Numbered from the stretch's first letter, positions 1-10,359 are shown. The stretch is DNA of 64,000 nt from Spirochaetaceae bacterium (GCA_007694005.1 RECN01000100.1:62001-126000); one strand, 5' to 3'. Notes: generated by a model from the sequence alone, not told the origin. Numbers and translations are program-made.

Positions 1-389
1 GTGTTTTCGAGGTAGAGAAAGATCTCACCTGACGAAATCAGATCGAATGTCAGCATGCCGGTGCCGTGAAGCAGCACCAGGAGGTAGGCTGCTTTGCCTG
101 CAGTGCGATGCGTCTTGAGCAGACTTGATCGCTTGAACCGGGACTCTATGAAGGGAAGTCGTGCAGACAGAATAAACTGGAAAAACATGAGCGTCAGCCC
201 CATGAGTGCCATGAGCCGGGCAGGCAGGTACACACCGAGAAACGCGCCTCCCATATCGGTGCCGTAGAACTGTGCAGCGTCCCGGGTCCAGGCGACAGCC
301 GGGATCAGGAGAACCGCGAGGGTAACAAGACCCGCAGCGGCAAGAGTAGTACGTGATGTCTGCGACGTTCGGTGTGTCCTTTGTTCCAT
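1..389 (-). CDS. Ferric reductase-like transmembrane domain protein (partial, runs off window start)
   Basis: Own reverse-strand translation: MEQRTHRTSQTSRTTLAAAGLVTLAVLLIPAVAWTRDAAQFYG...SLLKTHRTAGKAAYLLVLLHGTGML...; heme-His-like TM helices. Absent from the ORF track because it is truncated. Confidence 0.6.
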   Translation of the reverse strand, partial: MEQRTHRTSQTSRTTLAAAGLVTLAVLLIPAVAWTRDAAQFYGTDMGGAFLGVYLPARLMALMGLTLMFFQFILSARLPFIESRFKRSSLLKTHRTAGKAAYLLVLLHGTGMLTFDLISSGEIFLYLEN

Positions 390-498
390 TCCTTGAGTAT
401 ACACCGTTTTTCTACAATCGTGAACGATCGCAGAACAACAGTACTCGAGAACACGTGGCACCTCAAGACACGCGTAACTCACAACCGGTTGAGCTCGA

Positions 499-1926
499 CT
501 AATCCTTCGCTGATACCGGAACTGAGGGCCACTTCATGACTTCAAGCACCGGAGTCATGCCGTAGGTTTTCAATACCGATAGCGCCTCTTCGTTCGACCT
601 GTTCTTTGCCACGGGGCCGGAAACGTTAGCCGCCTCTGAGAGCAGTAGCAGCGCGACCATGCCTGCTTCATCAAAATCGTGCGGCGACACTTTGTCGATG
701 GTATCGGCGGAGGTGTGCCCCCAGCCTCGGTCCTCTCCGGACGAGGTAACTTTGTGGCCAAAGAAACTGTATCCTTTCTGGTTTTTCATTGCAGCGGTCG
801 GTACTCCGGCTCGAACGAACGCAAGCGAATCTCCAGCGAATGACGGTTTCGGACGCGGTAACGGATACGACACGTCCCGACTGACCTTCGCTATGTAATG
901 CTCCAGGTCGTCGAACCCCTGTGTGTCGAAAGCCTTCCCCCCCTGCTGTCCTATACCATCAAGATTCAGAAAGAGATGAAACCGATCCAGTTCCTGTCGG
1001 TGCTGCACAACAAAGAACGAAGAACCGACCGAGGCCATTTCTTCTACGGCGAGGAACACGAACCGTATAGTCTTGTGGAATCGGTGGCCCTCTGTCCGTA
1101 GTGCACGCGCAATCTCGAGCGTCAGCGCTACGCCACTGCCGTTGTCGACTGCTCCGTGCGCGTTATCGTGGCAGTCGTAATGCGCCCCTACCACGACGAT
1201 CTCATTGTCTGTACGTCCCGGAAGATCGGCAACAATATTGTACGTCTCGTGCTCGTAATTCTCGTTCTTCGTCTCAAGATGAACTTCAACATCGCCTCGT
1301 GAGAGCAACTGCTTCAGGCGCTGGCCGTGTTCAAACGGTATCGTGACGGCAGGAATCTCTCCGGCCCGGTTCTGTCGTGTTGATCCGGCCTGCGGCAACA
1401 TACCGGGCTGGCTGTTCATGAACAGGAACGCCTTCGCACCGTACTGTACCGATCGCCCGTACTTCGTGCGACGGTGACATTCCCGCGGCGGAGTGCACTC
1501 TTCGGTCGGCGCGAGGCTTGTGACCAGTACTATCCGCCCCTGTATCTGATCCTTGTACTTCTCGAAGTCCGCAGGCGTACCATTACCGAGAAACAGAATT
1601 TTACCGGATACTCCACCGGCATCCGTCGAAGGCGATCCGGCGAGCGAGAAACAGTCGATCGTTTCCGTTACCGGGTCGCTTATCGAAAGGCGGGCTGAGC
1701 CTCGTTTCCAGGCGAGATGCGTGAACGCTTCTTTCGTGACGGTATATCCACTCTTAGTCAGATGTTTCTCGATAAACGTCTGAGCCTTCGTTTCTCCCGG
1801 TGTTCCCGGGAAGCGGGTTCCGATTTCGCACAGCTCCTGAAGCGTCGAATAGGCCGCTCGTCGCAAGACGAACTCTCCGATAAATCCCCGTGACAGGGGC
1901 GTTGGCTGTGTATCAGCATTAGTCAT
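499..1926 (-). CDS. M28 family zinc aminopeptidase with PA domain
   Basis: ORF 475 aa; VVVGAHYDCHDNAHGAVDNGSGVALTLEIAR and FVFLAVEEMASVGSSFFV metal-site motifs. Confidence 0.9.
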   Translation of the reverse strand: MTNADTQPTPLSRGFIGEFVLRRAAYSTLQELCEIGTRFPGTPGETKAQTFIEKHLTKSGYTVTKEAFTHLAWKRGSARLSISDPVTETIDCFSLAGSPSTDAGGVSGKILFLGNGTPADFEKYKDQIQGRIVLVTSLAPTEECTPPRECHRRTKYGRSVQYGAKAFLFMNSQPGMLPQAGSTRQNRAGEIPAVTIPFEHGQRLKQLLSRGDVEVHLETKNENYEHETYNIVADLPGRTDNEIVVVGAHYDCHDNAHGAVDNGSGVALTLEIARALRTEGHRFHKTIRFVFLAVEEMASVGSSFFVVQHRQELDRFHLFLNLDGIGQQGGKAFDTQGFDDLEHYIAKVSRDVSYPLPRPKPSFAGDSLAFVRAGVPTAAMKNQKGYSFFGHKVTSSGEDRGWGHTSADTIDKVSPHDFDEAGMVALLLLSEAANVSGPVAKNRSNEEALSVLKTYGMTPVLEVMKWPSVPVSAKD

Positions 1927-3521
1927 TTCGTGTTCTCCTTGGAGCCGAGATAACTCAGCGCTTCATCCAGTAATATATTTGGATACTCGATGAAGTTTCC
2001 CCGCGTCTGCGGAATGTAGGTATGAACGGGCGCAGGGTTTCCCTCAAGCAACTCTCCGTTCGGTCGTATCGTATGCCCCATCGAGTACATGAACCCGATG
2101 ACCGGTTTTCCGCTTTCTGGAAACCGCAGAACCTCATCCCACTCCCATGTGTTACTGTACCCGCCAGCGGGCATACCAATCATGTAGGCCAGATCATTGT
2201 CGTAGAACATCGCGGCAACCTGATCCAGATGCGATCCTCCGTGAGGGCCGAGCAGGCACACCAGTCTGCCCCGAAAATGGCGCGCTTCGGGTTGCATTAT
2301 TCCGTCCGAGTCTTTTGGCAGATGAGATGACTTGAATGGAACATCCCCGCTGTACTCGTCTCCCCGCTTCAGCGCATCGCGAACATCGGTATCAAGCCAG
2401 TCCAGCAGCCACGTCCCGCCGTCCTCGGCCGTCATTGAAAGCCCGTCCCGTGATCGCTGGTGCATATACTCGATAAACGGCTCAACGATATCGCTGATTC
2501 TGAGATTCCCGAAGGTCGTCCTGAACGGTTTCGGTGACAGGCAGCGCACGGCAGCAGCGCCGAGCGATCCGCCGCGAGCACGTGTAGCGTCGAAAATCAC
2601 ATCAAAGTCAAACAGCTTTCGTTCTTCCGCATAATCGAGAAGAACCTGCATGTTCTCAATCAGCTTATCGTCAAATCGGTACCAGTCAAGCAACAGAACC
2701 GGTACGTCGTCGGTACGCGTATACAAGTCATACGATGAGGTCGATAGTACCTTCTCGAATCCGGGGTATCGAAAGTCTCCGTGCATCTTCCATGTACCGG
2801 TCCATACAAGCGTGGTATCCGGCGCGAGGTACGGGAGGCGCACGCTGTAGCGCTGACCGTTCGCGTTTTCGAGCTCCAGATACAGAGAGTCACGAAAAAA
2901 GTACGGCGGGTATTCGCGTGTTCTCTGAGGAATCATTTTGGAGACCCGCCAGTACAGGTTTTCCTTTGTCGCGTAGCGACTGAAGGGTGCGACCAGTTCC
3001 ATATAGTCGGAAAAAGGAACACCGTTCACCGCAGTCAGGACGTCCCCCGGCGCTACTCCGTAGGCCTGCAACTCTGCGTCCGTTCGACCGCCGATATCAG
3101 CGACAAAGATCGACATGTCCTGCCCTGGCGTGTGATCGACAGAAAACCGTATAGGAGCATGCTCAGCCGGTAACTGAGCAATGCGCGTCGGCTCTGTAAC
3201 ATCGCCGATACCGGACATCTTCAGACCATCAGGGATAAGGTAGGCCCGGACGTGTGGATCCTTGCGGGCGCAGCTCAGTTTGAGCAGACCGTACAAGAGG
3301 GCCTCGTCGGACTGTGCTGATATAATCAGATCACGACACCGCAAAAGCTCCTTATGAACATCTACCCCAAGGTCCCGAAGCTTCCCCGGCACAAAGGCAT
3401 CCCTGCGTAGAATCTTCGCGCAGACATCGTCGAACAGCAAAGCCCTGTCGTGAGCCGTGCTTATACCCTCGGCGTATGGTGCGAGATCACCTGCTGTACC
3501 CGTTTCGTTCGTATCTTTCAT
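1923..3521 (-). CDS. PDZ-domain S41-like (C-terminal processing peptidase related) protein
   Basis: ORF 532 aa; PDZ-like ELQAYGVAPGDVLTAVNGVPFSDY; S41-like C-terminal half; 4-bp overlap with the M28 gene. Confidence 0.6.
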   Translation of the reverse strand: MKDTNETGTAGDLAPYAEGISTAHDRALLFDDVCAKILRRDAFVPGKLRDLGVDVHKELLRCRDLIISAQSDEALLYGLLKLSCARKDPHVRAYLIPDGLKMSGIGDVTEPTRIAQLPAEHAPIRFSVDHTPGQDMSIFVADIGGRTDAELQAYGVAPGDVLTAVNGVPFSDYMELVAPFSRYATKENLYWRVSKMIPQRTREYPPYFFRDSLYLELENANGQRYSVRLPYLAPDTTLVWTGTWKMHGDFRYPGFEKVLSTSSYDLYTRTDDVPVLLLDWYRFDDKLIENMQVLLDYAEERKLFDFDVIFDATRARGGSLGAAAVRCLSPKPFRTTFGNLRISDIVEPFIEYMHQRSRDGLSMTAEDGGTWLLDWLDTDVRDALKRGDEYSGDVPFKSSHLPKDSDGIMQPEARHFRGRLVCLLGPHGGSHLDQVAAMFYDNDLAYMIGMPAGGYSNTWEWDEVLRFPESGKPVIGFMYSMGHTIRPNGELLEGNPAPVHTYIPQTRGNFIEYPNILLDEALSYLGSKENTK

Positions 3522-3541
3522 AGTGTTTCTCCTTTGTTTTC

Positions 3542-3958
3542 TCAGATCATCGCGAGCAAAGCCGAGACAATGGTCAGTAACCCGGCAAAGACCAGGGGCG
3601 GCCCTATATCCTTTCTAATTTTTGGTTGATGAACGTATTCGTGCAGCGGTGGTACCGTGGAGTCAGCCGGATCGTATTCACGGCGCCGGATTACCTCGAC
3701 CAGTTTCCTGAACCCGTGGGCGGTCGACTCGAAAAACCGCAGCCGCCGAATCAGACGAATGACCGAGATCAGGGACACTCCGAGAGCCGCAAGGAAGAAG
3801 GCGTCGGAAAACGTCCGAGCCGAAATCGATGTACGCGATCGGGCGATTCCAGTGGCAATCGCGATAACCGTTATACCGATACAAAGAAACAGATCGGATC
3901 GTTTCACGGTAGTAGGCCCGCGTACGTTTCCCGACTCATGCTGCGAATGATCTCGCAT
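3542..3958 (-). CDS. Small membrane protein, DUF3899-like
   Basis: ORF 138 aa; TM helices, FSDAFFLAALGVSLISVIRLIRRLRFFESTAHGFRKL pattern; sits between peptidase genes. Confidence 0.4.
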   Translation of the reverse strand: MRDHSQHESGNVRGPTTVKRSDLFLCIGITVIAIATGIARSRTSISARTFSDAFFLAALGVSLISVIRLIRRLRFFESTAHGFRKLVEVIRRREYDPADSTVPPLHEYVHQPKIRKDIGPPLVFAGLLTIVSALLAMI

Positions 3959-4977
3959 ACGATTCGTAACGACGCGTCGTAGTCGTCCCGGTCTACAATG
4001 ACCGAATGCGAGTGATTGTACCGCGACGCAATCCCGATCACGATCGACGGCACGCCGATACCGGTGGACTGAACTGCAGCTGCATCAGTCGTTCCATGAG
4101 AGTAAAACCACTGATACGGAATACCGTGATCCTCGGCGAGCTTCTGCGTCCATTCCCGAAATGCATAATCGGGGCGCATCCGGCTATCAAAAGCACGGAG
4201 AAGAAATCCGTCTCCGAGCCGTCCGAGTTCCTCCGGTTTACGACTGACGTCCCGTGCAGCCGACGAATCAACTGCAATAAAGAGATCCGGCTTCAGGAGT
4301 TCAGCGGCGGCTGAAGCTCCGCGCAGACCGCCCTCTTCCTGTACTGTTGCGCCGGAGTACAGATCGCACGGCAGGGCCTCGCCGGCAAGGGTGCGCAGAA
4401 CGTCCAGTGCCAGGGCACATCCGTAGCGGTTGTCAAAGGCCTTACTTAGAAGACGTTTGCCTCCATTCAGAACTTCAAAAGCCGATTGCGGTGTAACGAA
4501 GGTACCAACGTGTATTCCCCAGTCGTGTATCTGCGAAGCGCTGACCGCACCACAATCGATGACCATATCGTCAATCGACAGCGCCGAAGCTTTTTCGCTT
4601 GGCGACAAAGCCTGCCGAATCAGACGCGTTCCGATGACCCCGGTGAGATCGTCGCTATCGGTGTGAAGTGTCACACGTTGTGACAGCAGGGTCTGGCTCC
4701 ACCATCCACCGAGCGGCTTGAACTGTAGCAGTCCGTCCGGCGACACGCCGGAAATAATGAAACCGACCTCGTCCATGTGGCCTGCAAGCATGACCCGTGG
4801 CGCCTCTGCTTCGGCAGATGCCTTGTGGCCGAATACACCTCCGATGCGGTCGCCCACGACCTCGTCTACGAACGGAGTCATGGTATCGACCATGCATGCC
4901 CGCACCCGGCGCTCGTAGCTGGGAGGCCCTGACAGTTCAGTCAGCTTTTTCAGCATCTGTATCGTTGTATCGTCCAT
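3904..4977 (-). CDS. M42 family metallopeptidase (glutamyl aminopeptidase/endoglucanase-like)
   Basis: ORF track 3904..5049; start trimmed to MDDTTIQMLKKLTELSGPPSYE at 4977; VMLAGHMDEVGFII, TVQEEGGLRGA, HSHSVI motifs. Confidence 0.9.
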   Translation of the reverse strand: MDDTTIQMLKKLTELSGPPSYERRVRACMVDTMTPFVDEVVGDRIGGVFGHKASAEAEAPRVMLAGHMDEVGFIISGVSPDGLLQFKPLGGWWSQTLLSQRVTLHTDSDDLTGVIGTRLIRQALSPSEKASALSIDDMVIDCGAVSASQIHDWGIHVGTFVTPQSAFEVLNGGKRLLSKAFDNRYGCALALDVLRTLAGEALPCDLYSGATVQEEGGLRGASAAAELLKPDLFIAVDSSAARDVSRKPEELGRLGDGFLLRAFDSRMRPDYAFREWTQKLAEDHGIPYQWFYSHGTTDAAAVQSTGIGVPSIVIGIASRYNHSHSVIVDRDDYDASLRIVCEIIRSMSRETYAGLLP

Positions 4978-4987
4978 AGAAACCGTT

Positions 4988-6172
4988 TTACCCTTCCGAT
5001 TCAGTCGTCTGCCAGGAATGCAGGAGAGCCAGAAAACCATCGATATCATCGCTCGAGTTATAAAACCCGAGCGAGACCCTGATCATATCCCGCCGTACCG
5101 TTGTGATCGCGTTGTGTCGCACGAGGTACTCGTGCAGGCTTCGAGCATTCCCGGTTCGGAAACACACGATAGCGCTTCCGAGCGAGGTGTCTCTCGGGCT
5201 TGCGAGCTCAAAACCGGCAGCAGTCAGCCCCTGAGAGAGAAGCTCATTCAGAGAAAGAAGCCGGGCTTCAATGTTCGACATACCAATCTCGTTGAGTCGT
5301 TTCAACGCGCAATCGAGAACGGTCAAACCCAGATAGTTGTAGTTTCCGATCTCGAACTTCTTGGCAGCCTGCGGGATTTCCAGTGCGTAGCTGATCTCTC
5401 CATACTCGATCTGTGCTGCCATCTCCATCCCGGCCCGTGCAACGTACAATGGATGCATTCGATCGCGTATCTCAGGTCGGATGTATAACAGGCCCACGCC
5501 GTGGGGGCACATAAGGGCCTTGTGGCCACTCCCACAGAGTATGTCAGCTCCCATGTAATCGATATCGACGTTCATAGTGCCGACAGACTGCACGCCATCG
5601 ACGACAAGATAGACGCCTCGTTCCCGGCAGTAGCGGGCAAGGTCATGAATGTCGTTCCTGTTCCCCGGTGCGTAGGTCACCGAAGAGACCGCGAGTACCT
5701 TCATGCTTTTCGGCGCGTGCTCCTCAAGCGTCTGGGGAGTTACAAAGCCGTCTGGTGCCGGGATCCAGTGAACATTAACGCCTTTGCTCTTAAGGTTCAG
5801 CCAGCAGTACACGTTATTGGGATGCTCGTGCTCGTTCAGGACGACCGTGTCACCTGCTTCAAGCGGAAGGCAGTTGGCTGCGATGTTGAGTCCTTCAGAG
5901 GTATTTTTCGTGAAGGCAACGTCATCAATCGAACAGTTGATCATATCCGCAAAACGGCTGCGGGCCGAGTTTACGGTTGCAAACCATTGTTCCTTGTCAC
6001 CGCCGGACTTCTGCTGTGAGGCAATATACGCTTCGATCGCCTGAGTGCTGAATACCGGAAGCGGACATTTGTTCGCAAGGTCGAAGTACAGATAGTTTTC
6101 TGTTACCGGAAACTCCGACCGGATTGCATCCCAGTCTATGGGCGTTACCTGAGACCTATCGACCTGTGACAT
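4988..6172 (-). CDS. Class V aminotransferase (cysteine desulfurase / isopenicillin-N epimerase-like)
   Basis: ORF 394 aa; PLP lysine in GADILCGSGHKALMCPHGVGLLYI; VVDGVQSVGTM. Confidence 0.88.
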   Translation of the reverse strand: MSQVDRSQVTPIDWDAIRSEFPVTENYLYFDLANKCPLPVFSTQAIEAYIASQQKSGGDKEQWFATVNSARSRFADMINCSIDDVAFTKNTSEGLNIAANCLPLEAGDTVVLNEHEHPNNVYCWLNLKSKGVNVHWIPAPDGFVTPQTLEEHAPKSMKVLAVSSVTYAPGNRNDIHDLARYCRERGVYLVVDGVQSVGTMNVDIDYMGADILCGSGHKALMCPHGVGLLYIRPEIRDRMHPLYVARAGMEMAAQIEYGEISYALEIPQAAKKFEIGNYNYLGLTVLDCALKRLNEIGMSNIEARLLSLNELLSQGLTAAGFELASPRDTSLGSAIVCFRTGNARSLHEYLVRHNAITTVRRDMIRVSLGFYNSSDDIDGFLALLHSWQTTESEG

Positions 6173-7088
6173 ACTTCTTGAACTCCAGTTCTGAACAATA
6201 GACGGTGTGGCCGCTGCTCACTTCAAAATACCTTGGCGTTTCGCGTGTGTAGTCATGTTGACCGGGATCGTACGGTATCCTTTTACGCAGGCGCTCAAAA
6301 TACGGGTCCGGCTGTGGAATCGCGGAGAGCAGTGATCTCGTGTACGGATGGACCGGGTTTCGATACAGCTCTTCGGAAGGAGCGATTTCGACAAGCTTCC
6401 CGGCGTACATGACTCCGATACGGTCCGAGAAGTACTTCACGATCGAAAGGTTGTGTGCAATAAACAGGACCGTCAGGTTCATGCTTTCTTTCAGTTGATT
6501 GAACAGGTTGATGATTTGAGCCTGAATCGAAACATCCAGAGCGCTGACCGGCTCATCCGCGATGATCAGGGAAGGCTGCGTGATCACCGCACGCGCAATA
6601 CCGATTCTCTGGCGCTGGCCGCCGCTGAACTCATGGGGATACCGGCTCGCGTGATCGCGACTGAGACCGACGAGCTCGAGCATCTTATACACCCGATCAA
6701 GGCGTTCGGCCCGGTCTCGTAATCCCATGACCGTCAGGCCTTCACCGACGATTTCCTCTACGGTCATGCGAGGATTCAGCGACGCCATAGGATCCTGAAA
6801 GATCATCTGCATCTGCGAGGCCAGAAGCTTCTCAGCCTTACCCTGTATCTTGCCTGATATGTCGTGCCCCTCGAATCGCACGGTTCCGCCTGAGGGACGA
6901 TACAGGCGGATGATCGTCCTCCCGGTCGTCGTCTTACCGCAACCCGACTCCCCGACCAGACCGAAGGTCTCACCTTTGCGGACGGCGAAGGATATATCGT
7001 CAACAGCCCGAACCTCGACTTTCCGTTTTCCCCGTCCGGACCGAAAATATGTCTTTAGATTCTGTACTTCGAGAAGTGTGTTACTCAT
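6156..7088 (-). CDS. oppF: Oligopeptide/dipeptide ABC transporter ATP-binding protein (OppF/DppF type)
   Basis: Walker A GESGCGKTT, signature FSGGQRQRIGIARA, Walker B LIIADEPVSALD, C-terminal oligo_HPY domain. Confidence 0.92.
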   Translation of the reverse strand: MSNTLLEVQNLKTYFRSGRGKRKVEVRAVDDISFAVRKGETFGLVGESGCGKTTTGRTIIRLYRPSGGTVRFEGHDISGKIQGKAEKLLASQMQMIFQDPMASLNPRMTVEEIVGEGLTVMGLRDRAERLDRVYKMLELVGLSRDHASRYPHEFSGGQRQRIGIARAVITQPSLIIADEPVSALDVSIQAQIINLFNQLKESMNLTVLFIAHNLSIVKYFSDRIGVMYAGKLVEIAPSEELYRNPVHPYTRSLLSAIPQPDPYFERLRKRIPYDPGQHDYTRETPRYFEVSSGHTVYCSELEFKKYVTGR

Positions 7089-8125
7089 GATTTTTCGCGC
7101 CTCTTTAGCATACGGCCGATTCTCTCGGAGAGAACCAATGGCCGTTCAACCGCCGGTGCCGAGGGATGTAGAAGCCAGGTCGACGCCGAGTGTGTATCTG
7201 AGAGCCGGAATTCCGGTGGCTCTTTCTGCCGGTCAATCTTCATGGCGTATGTGTTCCGTGGGGCAAACGCGTCCCCTGTCGGCGGATGTAACATATTCGG
7301 TGGCGTACCCGGGATCGCGAAGAGCTCTTCTCGCGTCTCAAGGTCTGGCATTGAAGAAAGGAGCGCCCAGGTGTATGGATGCCGAGCCTCGTAGAAGATC
7401 TCGTCGACCGTCCCGGTTTCGACTATCCTGCCTGCGTACATGACCGCGACACGATCCGCGGTGTTCGCCACGACACCAAGGTCGTGCGTGATAAATATCA
7501 CCGACAGATTGCGTTTCTGTTTTAACGCTGCGATCAACTCAAGAATCTGCGCCTGGACCGTCACATCGAGGGCTGTGGTAGGTTCGTCGCAGATCAGAAT
7601 CTCCGGGTCGCTTGCGAGTGCGATTGCTATTACGATCCTCTGCCGCATCCCGCCGGAAAACTGAAACGGATACTGATCGTAGCGGTGTTCGGGTTCCGGT
7701 ATCGCCACCAGACGCATAAGCTCGATCGCCTGATCGTGCGCGGCTTTCTTCTCGAGCCCCTTGGACAAACGCAAGGCTTCAGAGATCTGCTTTCCTATCT
7801 TCATAATGGGGTTCAGGGCCGAAAGCGGGTCCTGGAAGACAAGCGAAATTAGCTTCCCTCTGATTTTGTGAAAGTCAGCTTCGGTCACCTTCGTGAGGTC
7901 CTGACCTCGATACATTATGGATCCAGCCGTTATCGTTGCGTTCCCGGTTAACACCCCGAGGATAGTTCGAATCGTCACCGACTTTCCGGAACCGGACTCA
8001 CCTACGATCGAAAGCGTCTCACCTTCGTGAAGTTTGAAGCTGATTCCCCGCACCGCCTGAACGGATCCTCCGTATGTTTTAAATGAGACGCTGAGATTTT
8101 CAACTTCTAGTATTATGTCTGACAT
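7085..8125 (-). CDS. oppD: Oligopeptide/dipeptide ABC transporter ATP-binding protein (OppD/DppD type)
   Basis: Walker A GESGSGKSV, signature FSGGMRQRIVIAIAL, Walker B ILICDEPTTALDVT; 4-bp overlap with oppF. Confidence 0.92.
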   Translation of the reverse strand: MSDIILEVENLSVSFKTYGGSVQAVRGISFKLHEGETLSIVGESGSGKSVTIRTILGVLTGNATITAGSIMYRGQDLTKVTEADFHKIRGKLISLVFQDPLSALNPIMKIGKQISEALRLSKGLEKKAAHDQAIELMRLVAIPEPEHRYDQYPFQFSGGMRQRIVIAIALASDPEILICDEPTTALDVTVQAQILELIAALKQKRNLSVIFITHDLGVVANTADRVAVMYAGRIVETGTVDEIFYEARHPYTWALLSSMPDLETREELFAIPGTPPNMLHPPTGDAFAPRNTYAMKIDRQKEPPEFRLSDTHSASTWLLHPSAPAVERPLVLSERIGRMLKRREKS

Positions 8126-8133
8126 AGTTGTAC

Positions 8134-9282
8134 CTATTTCACCCCTCTCATGGTCGGATCAAGCGCATCGCGCAACCCGTTCGCAAAGAGGTTGAACGAA
8201 ATCATCAGGAGCGATATGACGATGGCAGGGAAGAGTGACTGGTACGGGTAGTTCAGAAGCACCGCCTGCGCATCAGACAAGAGCACGCCGATCGTCGGTT
8301 CAGGAGCCTGTAATCCGAGCCCGATATAGGCAAGAAAGGACTCGGTGAAGATCGCGAGCGGAACGGCGAACATGGTTCGTGTGATTATCGGTCCTACGGA
8401 GTTCGGGAAGATGTGCCTGAACATTATGACCGAGTCGCGAACTCCCATAGTCCTCGCCGCCAGGACAAACTCCCGGAGTTTGAATCGATAGAACTGTGCC
8501 CGAACGAGTCTCGCGGTACCGATCCACCCGCTGACTACGAGCGACATGATAATGGAAAATAATCCCGTCCCAAAGAAGAGGATAAATAGAGTCACGATGA
8601 CCACGCGAGGAAAGGCTTCTATGACCTCACAGATCCTCATAAGGATCATGTCGGCGGTGCCACCGTAGTATCCTGCGGCTGCACCGTACACGATACCGAT
8701 CAGGAGGTTGGTCAGGACCGAAATAATGGCAATGGCCAGAGAGACTCGTGATCCGCGCCACAAACGTGTCCAGTAGTCCCGACCAAGATAATCGGTGCCA
8801 AACCAGAATGAATGCTCGACGCCGCGATACGCGTAGTAGTCAACGAGCACGTCTGCTATCTCCACGTTGTTCACCGTTAATCTGTTCCGAACCCGGATGA
8901 TCGACCCGGCCGGGTATCGCTCTTCATCCTCGAAGAACTCAACACGACGCCGTTCAAGTTGGCGGTTTCCAGTCGCAATGCCGATCGGTCGCAACCATTC
9001 TATGCGGGGTGGCATGTTACGAAGATCCGGATTCTGCTCGTTGAAACCGAAGTCATTCATTTCCGGTCCAAATATCGCCATAAAGAATATGATCAGAATG
9101 ATCCAGGAGGCGGCGACCGACGCCCGATTCTCCTTGAACCGGTTAAACGCGTCCTGGAAGTATCCGACTGCCGGGTCCTTGAAGTCCTCGTCGGCGAGCA
9201 CGTCGTCTGCGTGAATGAACTCGAAATCATCGGCACTATACTGCTCGTCGTACACGTCAGGACTGTTTTTGTCGCTACTCAT
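8134..9282 (-). CDS. oppC: Oligopeptide ABC transporter permease (OppC/DppC type)
   Basis: ORF track 8134..9339; start trimmed to MSSDKNSPDVYDEQ; permease TM pattern with HIFPNSVGPIITR. Confidence 0.9.
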   Translation of the reverse strand: MSSDKNSPDVYDEQYSADDFEFIHADDVLADEDFKDPAVGYFQDAFNRFKENRASVAASWIILIIFFMAIFGPEMNDFGFNEQNPDLRNMPPRIEWLRPIGIATGNRQLERRRVEFFEDEERYPAGSIIRVRNRLTVNNVEIADVLVDYYAYRGVEHSFWFGTDYLGRDYWTRLWRGSRVSLAIAIISVLTNLLIGIVYGAAAGYYGGTADMILMRICEVIEAFPRVVIVTLFILFFGTGLFSIIMSLVVSGWIGTARLVRAQFYRFKLREFVLAARTMGVRDSVIMFRHIFPNSVGPIITRTMFAVPLAIFTESFLAYIGLGLQAPEPTIGVLLSDAQAVLLNYPYQSLFPAIVISLLMISFNLFANGLRDALDPTMRGVK

Positions 9283-10225
9283 TTTTTGAGCCTCCAACCC
9301 GAACCCGGGGATCAATAAGACCGTAGGACAGGTCAACAACCAGAATCGTCAGAAGCGAAACCAGTGAATAGAAGACCAGTATGGCGACCGTAAGCGGATG
9401 ATCGTTTGCATTCAGTGAGTTCACCAGCAACCCGCCGACCCCCCCGATCGCAAAGATGCGCTCGATAACCAGCGAACCGGTCAGTATGCTCGTGAACATA
9501 GGTATAATGATATTTGCCAGCGGGAGAAGAGAGTTTCGCATCGCGTGTCGCACCGTCGCCTGAAATACGGTCAGCCCTTTTGTGCGCGCAAGCAGCATAA
9601 AATCCGAGCTGATGGTCTCAATGAGCTCACCGCGCAGATATCGGGTAACCCGAGCGATAGGCCCGAGAGCGAGGGCTGTGATCGGAAGAATCATCGACCA
9701 CCAGTACGGTGTGCCTCCGGGAGACGTCGAATACACGATGGGGAACCATCCAAAACGGAACGCGAGCGTATATTGCAGCAGCGTCGCAAATACAAACGAG
9801 GGAACGGACACGAACAGAACCACCGCGAACGAGATCGCGTGGTCGGTCCGACGGTTCTGAAAGAGTGCAGCAAGTATACCAGCGAGTATTCCTATCGGAA
9901 GAGAAATAAACAGCGACAGGAGATTCAAAAGAAGGCTCACCGGAATTCGGCTGTAGAGAACTTCCCACACCGGAACACTGACTCGTATCGCGATTGAAGT
10001 GCCCCAGTCACCCCGTGCAATGTTCTGCACGAAATACCAGTACTGAACGATCATAGGTTCGTTCAGTTGATAGCGGGCCTCCATTGTCTCCAACAGACGC
10101 GGTGGCAGATCGGTATCTTCATATATGGAACCGGGCATCAGTCGAATCACGAGAAATGCGATCGTCAGAATGACCCATAGCGTCAACAAGAGGGCAAACA
10201 GCCTTTGCACAGTATACTTGATCAA
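9275..10225 (-). CDS. oppB: Oligopeptide ABC transporter permease (OppB/DppB type)
   Basis: ORF 316 aa; MIKYTVQRLFALLLTLWVILTIAFLVIRLMPG...LARTKGLTVFQATVRHAMRNSLLPL. Confidence 0.93.
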   Translation of the reverse strand: MIKYTVQRLFALLLTLWVILTIAFLVIRLMPGSIYEDTDLPPRLLETMEARYQLNEPMIVQYWYFVQNIARGDWGTSIAIRVSVPVWEVLYSRIPVSLLLNLLSLFISLPIGILAGILAALFQNRRTDHAISFAVVLFVSVPSFVFATLLQYTLAFRFGWFPIVYSTSPGGTPYWWSMILPITALALGPIARVTRYLRGELIETISSDFMLLARTKGLTVFQATVRHAMRNSLLPLANIIIPMFTSILTGSLVIERIFAIGGVGGLLVNSLNANDHPLTVAILVFYSLVSLLTILVVDLSYGLIDPRVRVGGSKNE

Positions 10226-10274
10226 GTGCTACTCCGTAGATGCAGAAATTACGATTAACGGAAACCGACGAAAG

Positions 10275-10299
10275 AACCGGGCCTCAACGAGACCCGGTT
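10275..10299 (-). promoter_or_regulatory. Stem-loop between oppA and oppB
   Basis: + strand AACCGGGCCT-CAACG-AGACCCGGTT; 10-bp stem with one wobble in the minus-strand RNA; no U-run follows. Confidence 0.55.
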
Positions 10300-10359
10300 T
10301 CCAGTTTCGAACTGAAGGTTTCGTTACGAAAACGTAGTTACGTTTTCACATGAACACAA

